Positions 4,248 to 8,799 of a stretch of 8,799 bases of DNA are shown here, piece after piece. How positions within the stretch are numbered: position 1 is the stretch's first letter; each line of letters begins with the position of its first letter. A program made the translations under genes and the position numbers. The stretch is from Clostridia bacterium (lineage in GTDB: Bacteria > Bacillota > Clostridia > Oscillospirales > CAG-272): positions 1 to 8,799 of the forward strand of contig JAGCYR010000083.1 in the NCBI GenBank assembly GCA_017960705.1, given 5' to 3'. Below the pieces are notes generated by a model. The model saw only the letters and a list, made by a program, of their open reading frames with translations. It was not told where the DNA came from and made no database searches.

Positions 4248-5207
4248 ATGGACGACCGGGAACCGATATTCTCCCACACGCCCGTTCTGCTCTCCGAGTG
4301 TATCGAGGGGCTGCAGATCAAGCCGGAATTGACCTACGTCGACTGTACGACGGGAGGCGGCGGACACTCCTTCGAGATCGCGAAGCGTCTTTGCGACGGC
4401 GGTCGGCTGATCTGCCTTGACCGTGACGCGGACGCGCTCCGGGCGGCGAAGGAACGGCTCTCCCCTTTCCTTGACAAAATCACCTTCGTTCACGTCAATT
4501 TCTCCGAGATCGGATCGGTCCTCGAAGAATACCGCGTATCAAACCTCGGCGGCGTTCTGATGGATCTCGGATGTTCGGCTTTTCAGCAGACCGAGGCGTC
4601 CCGCGGATTCTCTTACATGAAAGACGCGCCGCTCGATATGCGGATGAACCGGGAGGACGAGTTGACCGCCCGCGACGTCGTGAACGGTTATCCCCCCGAA
4701 AAGCTGATCAAGATCATCGACCTTTACGGTGAGGAACGCTTCGCCTCCGCGATCGTCACGGCGATCGTCAAGCGGCGCGAGAGCAAACCCATCGAAACCA
4801 CGGCGGAGCTTGCCGAGATCGTTTCGTCAGCCATACCGAAAAAGATCCGCGCGACGGGACATCATCCGGCGAAAAAGACCTTTCAGGCGATCCGGATCGA
4901 GGTCAACCGCGAACTCGACGCCATCTCTCCCGCCATCCGGGGCGCCGCGGACAAACTGATCCCCGGCGGACGGCTCGTGATAATCTCCTTCCAATCCGGA
5001 GAAGATAGGATCGTAAAGAACGCATTTTCCGAACTTGCAAACCCCTGTATATGCCCCCGCGACTTCCCCGTCTGCGTGTGCGGACGAAAACCGATCCTCG
5101 AGATCGATACAAAGAAACCTATCCTGCCGAGCGAACAAGAACTGGAAGAGAATCCGAGATCCCGCAGCGCGAAACTGCGGATCGCGACCAAAATCCTGAT
5201 CCCCTGA
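4248..5207 (+). CDS. rsmH: 16S rRNA (cytosine(1402)-N(4))-methyltransferase
   Basis: A 319-residue SAM-dependent methyltransferase that N4-methylates C1402 in the ribosomal decoding centre (formerly MraW). It has HTPVLL at 10-15, the SAM-binding loop VDCTTGGGGHS at 31-41, CLDRDADAL at 56-64, MDLGCSAFQ at 105-113, RGFSYMKDAPLDMRMN at 119-134, HPAKKTFQAIRIEVNREL at 206-223 and PRSRSAKLR at 303-311. The usually near-invariant SFHSLEDRIVK appears as SFQSGEDRIVK (247-257), so His and Leu are replaced. The C-terminal segment has four cysteines (CICPRDFPVCVC, 267-278), as in many Firmicutes homologues. The ATG lies three bases after the mraZ stop and has no visible ribosome site, suggesting translation coupled to mraZ. 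Length is normal. Confidence 0.96.
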   Translation: MDDREPIFSHTPVLLSECIEGLQIKPELTYVDCTTGGGGHSFEIAKRLCDGGRLICLDRDADALRAAKERLSPFLDKITFVHVNFSEIGSVLEEYRVSNLGGVLMDLGCSAFQQTEASRGFSYMKDAPLDMRMNREDELTARDVVNGYPPEKLIKIIDLYGEERFASAIVTAIVKRRESKPIETTAELAEIVSSAIPKKIRATGHHPAKKTFQAIRIEVNRELDAISPAIRGAADKLIPGGRLVIISFQSGEDRIVKNAFSELANPCICPRDFPVCVCGRKPILEIDTKKPILPSEQELEENPRSRSAKLRIATKILIP

Positions 5208-5229
5208 CAGATAAGAGAGGAGAAACGAC

Positions 5230-5637
5230 ATGACCTACAACGCAAATCAAACCTCGGGCGAAACCGGGTCCAATGAACTGTATCTCAAGATGCGGAGCCG
5301 CTTTGATTTCAGCGGAAACCGCACCATCGGTGAATTTATGATGGCGAAAGCCGAGAGCGAGGGCTTCGGTCCCGCGAAAGCGAAGAAGAAAGGCGGAGCC
5401 GGGATCCGTAAACTTTCCCGCCGTCATCCCTTCGCGTCCGCCGTGGCGCTTCTTATCTCGTGCGCGCTTTTCCTGTTCTGCACCATCCGCTTCATGGACG
5501 ACGTATCGAACAAGGAATACCTGGCGTCCGCCGGTTCTTCCGACAGCGCCGCGATTTCGATCAACACGGTCACCGATCCCGCCGCCGTGCAGATCGTCTT
5601 CCCGCAGGGGCAGCAGATCGACACCACGATGGAATAA
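5230..5637 (+). CDS. Single-pass membrane protein in the ftsL position
   Basis: A 135-residue predicted bitopic membrane protein. A polar, basic cytoplasmic part (residues 1-66, with KAKKK at 50-54 and RKLSRRH at 60-66) leads into one hydrophobic segment (about 67-88), followed by roughly 47 outside residues rich in Ser, Ala and Asp. The positive-inside rule agrees with an N-in orientation. Its place between rsmH and the transpeptidase gene is that of ftsL, and size and topology fit. However, the outside part is short and lacks the leucine-heptad coiled coil that FtsL uses to bind FtsB/DivIC and FtsI. FtsL is very poorly conserved, so this may be a divergent or shortened form, or a different protein. 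The start is firm: AGAGGAGA lies about 7 bases upstream of the ATG. A hairpin terminator follows the stop. Confidence 0.8.
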   Translation: MTYNANQTSGETGSNELYLKMRSRFDFSGNRTIGEFMMAKAESEGFGPAKAKKKGGAGIRKLSRRHPFASAVALLISCALFLFCTIRFMDDVSNKEYLASAGSSDSAAISINTVTDPAAVQIVFPQGQQIDTTME

Positions 5638-5660
5638 CGCCCCCGTTCAACCGAATATAT

Positions 5661-5700
5661 TGAAAGCGTCCGTATGCCGGGCGCTTTCATTTTCGTTTTC
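5661..5700 (+). terminator. Intrinsic terminator-like hairpin inside the dcw operon
   Basis: TGAAAGCG (5661-5668) pairs with CGCTTTCA (5682-5689). The stem continues inward through one G-T and three further pairs to about 12 bp, closing a 5-base loop (5673-5677). It is followed by TTTTCGTTTTC (5690-5700), a T-tract with one break. This lies between the FtsL-position gene and the downstream transpeptidase gene on the same strand. It probably lowers transcription of the downstream cell-wall genes rather than ending it fully, because no new promoter is visible before 5712. Confidence 0.75.
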
Positions 5701-5711
5701 GGGGGGGATCC

Positions 5712-7979
5712 ATGACAAACCGTGAAACCAATCTCAAAACGGCGTACCCGACAGCCAAGCGAAGGGTCGTCGTTTTCTTTACCGCTTTCCTTTTGTTCGG
5801 GGCGTTCCTTCTCGTCCGCATTTTTGGGATGCAGACCTTCGGATACGCCCGGTATTCGCAGATGGTCGAGGAACAGGTGCGTACGGCTTCCCCGCTTGCC
5901 GCGCCCCGCGGGACCGTCTACGCCTCCGACGGAACCGTCCTCGCCTGCGACAAAACCGTCTGGCGGGTCTACCTTACCCCGGTCGATATCCGGGAGGAAG
6001 GAGAACGCGACGGGGTCGACTACGCGACGATGATCGCGAACGGGCTCTCCCCCATCCTCGGCGTCGATCGCGACGCGATCCTGAACCGCGCTAAAAAGAC
6101 CGGGACGCTGGATCAGACGCTCAAACGGAACGTGGGAGAGGACATATTTCTGAAGGTGATCGCCTTCGTTTCGGAAAACCGTCTCGAAAAAATGGTCCAC
6201 GCCGATCCATCGGTCGTCCGCTCCTATCCTCTCGGCACCTTCGCCGCGCACGTGATCGGGTTCACGGGAGCCGACCAGCAGGGGCTGTTCGGGCTGGAAT
6301 ACTATTACGACAAGGTTTTGACGGGTCAAAACGGCGCTCTTCTGCACGCCAAGGACGCGACGGGGCGCGAGCTTGACGGGGTCGCCGTCGCCTACCGGGA
6401 GCCGGTCCCGGGCAGTAGCATTGAGACCACGATCGACCCGTATATCGAAACCCGGCTTGAATCTCTGCTGGAAGAGATCCGCTGTACCTTCGACGTGCAA
6501 AACCGCGTGTGCGGGATCGTGATGAACGTAAAGACGGGAGCGATCCTCGCGATGGCGACGTCCTCTCCTTTCGACTGCAACGACCCGTTCACCCTCGACG
6601 AAAACTCGCTGAAAAAACTGTCCGATTCGGGGCTTCCCGAAGGTAGTGAAGAATACGCGAAACTGAAAAGCGAGCTGCTCTATACTATGTGGCGTAACAA
6701 GGCGACGAGCGAGCTTTACGAGCCCGGCTCGACTTTCAAGATCGTCACCGCCGCGACAGCTCTTGATCTCGGGGTGGTCACGCCGACCGATACTTTCGAC
6801 TGCACCGGGGCTTTGCAGATCGGAGGTTACTCGATCTCCTGCCACAAACGCGGTGGGCACGGGCACGGCTTTTCTTTCGCCTACGGCTTACAGCAGTCCT
6901 GCAATCCGACCCTGATGCAGGTCGGGGCGCGGATCGGCGCGGAGCGATTCTACGATTATTTCGTGAAGTTCGGCTATCTTGAAAAGACCGGGATCGATCT
7001 GCCCTCCGAGGTGACGGGGCTTTTCCACAAAAAAGAGGCGATCGGAACGACCGAACTCGCGACCGCCTCCTTCGGGCAGCGTTTCAAGGTCTCGATCATC
7101 GGTCAACTGACCGCGATCGCCGCCGTTGCAAACGGAGGAGATCTGGTCACGCCGTATCTGGTCGAACGGATCGTCGATCCGTCGGGCAAGGTCACCTTCA
7201 CACACGAGACAGAAATCCGGCGGCAGGTTGTAAGCAAAGACGCTGCGGCGACCGTCTCGACCATCCTGGAGGAGGGGGTTTCGGGGACAGGAGGCGCAAG
7301 AAACGCCTACGTCAAGGGGTACAAGGTAGCGGCGAAGACCGGGACCAGCCAGAAGTTCGACGTACTGGACGCGAACGGAAACTCGTATCTTCGGGTCGGT
7401 TCATGCGTGGCGTTCGCACCCTCCGACGAACCTGAGATCGCCGCGATCATCGTTGTCGACGAGCCTCAGACGGCAAAATACGGCGCGATCGTCGCGGCGC
7501 CGTACATTTCCTCGCTTCTGACCTCGATCCTGCCGTATCTCGAGACCAAAACCGACGGCAAACCGACCCCCGATCCGATTCCCGCGGATCAGTACGTTTC
7601 GCTGACGATCGGTCAGGCGCTCGCCGCCGCAAAGAATAATTCTGTCAAGGTACGGGTGATCGGTTCGGGGTCGACGGTTATCGGACAGTTTCCCGAGGCC
7701 GGCACGCCGCTCGATCCGACGACCGGCAGCGTCATCCTCTACACCGACGGAGCCGAACCCGAAACCGTCAAGGTCCCGCGCGTGATCGGGCTGACCCCGG
7801 CGGAGGCAAACAGGTCGCTCCTCTCCGCTGGTCTGAATATCGCGTTTTTCGGGATCGGAGACCCGCTCGGACACGCGGACGCGACGGTGACGGCACAATC
7901 GATCGCGCCCGGAGAGACCGTCCCGGCGGGGTCGGTCGTGAAAATCACGGTCCTCTATCCCGACGACCAAGACGACTGA
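5712..7979 (+). CDS. Class B penicillin-binding protein, SpoVD/FtsI type, with two PASTA domains
   Basis: A 755-residue membrane-anchored D,D-transpeptidase that crosslinks peptidoglycan at the septum or, if SpoVD, in the spore cortex. A short basic cytoplasmic end is followed by a membrane segment (about 18-38). The pedestal domain starts with the family motif RGTVYASDGTVLA (66-78). The catalytic motifs are intact: SxxK is Ser340-Thr-Phe-Lys343 in EPGSTFK, SxN is Ser396-Cys-Asn398, and KTGT is 542-545. Two PASTA domains follow at about 627-679 and 685-749, then an acidic tail (DDQDD). Cys364 and Cys377 before the SxN motif resemble the cysteines of SpoVD-like proteins. SpoVD and the vegetative PBP2B/PBP2X type share this architecture, so I give no symbol. 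It starts at ATG 5712, four bases after a run of seven G that serves as a poor ribosome site, and lies 12 bases before murE. Confidence 0.93.
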   Translation: MTNRETNLKTAYPTAKRRVVVFFTAFLLFGAFLLVRIFGMQTFGYARYSQMVEEQVRTASPLAAPRGTVYASDGTVLACDKTVWRVYLTPVDIREEGERDGVDYATMIANGLSPILGVDRDAILNRAKKTGTLDQTLKRNVGEDIFLKVIAFVSENRLEKMVHADPSVVRSYPLGTFAAHVIGFTGADQQGLFGLEYYYDKVLTGQNGALLHAKDATGRELDGVAVAYREPVPGSSIETTIDPYIETRLESLLEEIRCTFDVQNRVCGIVMNVKTGAILAMATSSPFDCNDPFTLDENSLKKLSDSGLPEGSEEYAKLKSELLYTMWRNKATSELYEPGSTFKIVTAATALDLGVVTPTDTFDCTGALQIGGYSISCHKRGGHGHGFSFAYGLQQSCNPTLMQVGARIGAERFYDYFVKFGYLEKTGIDLPSEVTGLFHKKEAIGTTELATASFGQRFKVSIIGQLTAIAAVANGGDLVTPYLVERIVDPSGKVTFTHETEIRRQVVSKDAAATVSTILEEGVSGTGGARNAYVKGYKVAAKTGTSQKFDVLDANGNSYLRVGSCVAFAPSDEPEIAAIIVVDEPQTAKYGAIVAAPYISSLLTSILPYLETKTDGKPTPDPIPADQYVSLTIGQALAAAKNNSVKVRVIGSGSTVIGQFPEAGTPLDPTTGSVILYTDGAEPETVKVPRVIGLTPAEANRSLLSAGLNIAFFGIGDPLGHADATVTAQSIAPGETVPAGSVVKITVLYPDDQDD

Positions 7980-7991
7980 AAAGGAGTATCT

Positions 7992-8799
7992 ATGCAGCTC
8001 GATCAACTTCTCTTTGACGGCGAATATGAAGGCGCTCAGATTCCCCGCGGGATCGAGGTATCCGGGATTGAAAACGACGGACGAAATATCACTCCGGGAT
8101 GCCTCTTCATCTGTCATACGGGCGCACGATTCGATTCACACGCGCTTTTGCCGCAGCTCCAAGCCGCGGGCGGCGCCGCCGTCGTCGTTTCGTGCGATCG
8201 TGAGGTCGGATCGGTCGGGATCCCCGTGATCCGGGTACAGGACACGCACCTCGCTGAATCGCTCGCCGTCAGTCGGTTCTACGGCTCTCCCTCGAATAAA
8301 CTGACGATGATCGGCGTGACCGGCACCAACGGAAAGACCAGCGTCGCGACGATGATTTGGCATATTCTGAACGACGCGGGGATCCCCTGCGGGTTGATCG
8401 GAACGACGGGATACCGCGGTCTGCCGGGTAACGAAAAAGCGTTCGACGCCTATCGTACAGGATCCGCCGCGACCATGACCACGCCCCCGCCCCTGACGCT
8501 TTATCCTCTGCTTGCATCGATGTCGAAAGCCGGGATCACGCACGTCGTGATGGAGGTCTCTTCCCAGGCGCTTGCGCAATCGAGGGCGGCGCCGATCCGT
8601 TTCGCGCGATCGGTCTTCACGAATCTCTCGCCGGAGCACCTCGATTATCATAGAACCATGACCGAATACCTTGAAGCGAAGAAGATTCTGTTCCGGCAGA
8701 CCGATACGGCGGTGGTGAACGGCGATTCACCGTGGTCGGATCTTCTGCTTGACGGGCTGTCCTGCAAAAAGATCGCCTGCGGAACGATCTCCGGTTGTG
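7992..8799 (+). CDS. murE: UDP-N-acetylmuramyl-tripeptide synthetase (partial, 3' end beyond window)
   Basis: The first 269 codons of a Mur ligase that adds the third amino acid to UDP-MurNAc-L-Ala-D-Glu in the cytoplasm, using ATP. The N-terminal UDP-binding domain covers about 1-103. The ATP-binding P-loop is GVTGTNGKTS (108-117), followed by TTPP (163-166), MEVSSQAL (187-194) and FTNLSPEHLDYH (209-220). Lys230/Lys231 in EAKKILF match the region of the carbamylated lysine. The usual EVSSHAL and TRDHLDYH appear as EVSSQAL and SPEHLDYH. The part that selects diaminopimelate (DNPR-type motif) or lysine lies beyond the window, so substrate choice cannot be read. A strong ribosome site (AAGGAG, 7981-7986) is 5 bases before the ATG. 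It follows the transpeptidase by 12 bases, as in Firmicutes dcw clusters. Confidence 0.95.
   Translation, partial: MQLDQLLFDGEYEGAQIPRGIEVSGIENDGRNITPGCLFICHTGARFDSHALLPQLQAAGGAAVVVSCDREVGSVGIPVIRVQDTHLAESLAVSRFYGSPSNKLTMIGVTGTNGKTSVATMIWHILNDAGIPCGLIGTTGYRGLPGNEKAFDAYRTGSAATMTTPPPLTLYPLLASMSKAGITHVVMEVSSQALAQSRAAPIRFARSVFTNLSPEHLDYHRTMTEYLEAKKILFRQTDTAVVNGDSPWSDLLLDGLSCKKIACGTISGC

Noticed and set aside
5424..6866. Minus-strand open frame of 480 codons
   Set aside because: It lies opposite the FtsL-position gene and the transpeptidase gene, has no recognisable motif, and would run across the terminator hairpin. Shadow frame.
7401..8117. Minus-strand open frame of 238 codons
   Set aside because: Antisense to the PASTA region and the murE start. 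Arg/Asp/Gly-rich shadow composition with no motif.

Overview
This window looks like a stretch of chromosome from a GC-rich member of the Clostridia (Bacillota). The lineage is inferred from gene content and protein style: a SpoVD-like transpeptidase with C-terminal PASTA domains inside a dcw cluster, a Firmicutes-type RsmH with a cysteine-rich C-terminal segment, strong AGGAG-type ribosome sites, and consensus TTGACA/TATAAT promoter elements in an AT-rich gap. No 16S or other taxonomic marker is present. No mobile element, CRISPR array, tRNA or rRNA was seen.

Two operons diverge from an AT-rich gap at about 3502-3818. Leftward (minus strand, read from about 3556 towards 1): an unrecognised 111-residue protein (3166-3501), ispD (2372-3145), ispF (1908-2375, 4-base ATGA overlap with ispD), a 208-base gap with dyad symmetries, rpe (1055-1699), a glycerate-dehydrogenase-like D-2-hydroxyacid dehydrogenase (91-1053), and the first 24 codons of another gene (1-74). 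This operon joins two steps of the MEP isoprenoid pathway to a pentose-phosphate epimerase and an NAD(P)-dependent reductase.

Rightward (plus strand): a perfect sigma-A-type promoter, then four 10-base direct repeats at the predicted transcript start that resemble MraZ operators, then mraZ (3819-4244), rsmH (4248-5207), a small single-pass membrane protein in the ftsL position (5230-5637), a strong intrinsic-terminator-like hairpin (5661-5700), a SpoVD/FtsI-type penicillin-binding protein (5712-7979), and the start of murE (7992 to the window end). This is the standard start of the division and cell-wall (dcw) cluster. MraZ would control it, RsmH modifies 16S rRNA, the FtsL-position protein and the transpeptidase act at the septum, and MurE makes a cytoplasmic peptidoglycan precursor. 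The two operons are linked in theme, because the MEP pathway supplies the undecaprenyl lipid carrier for the precursors made by the dcw genes.

Most of the window is core housekeeping sequence, and I do not see a convincing new multi-gene system. The points most worth a second look are the MraZ-like operator array, the terminator inside the dcw operon, the atypical FtsL-position protein, the changed SFHSLEDR motif of RsmH, the unknown gene heading the isoprenoid operon, and the structured ispF-rpe gap.
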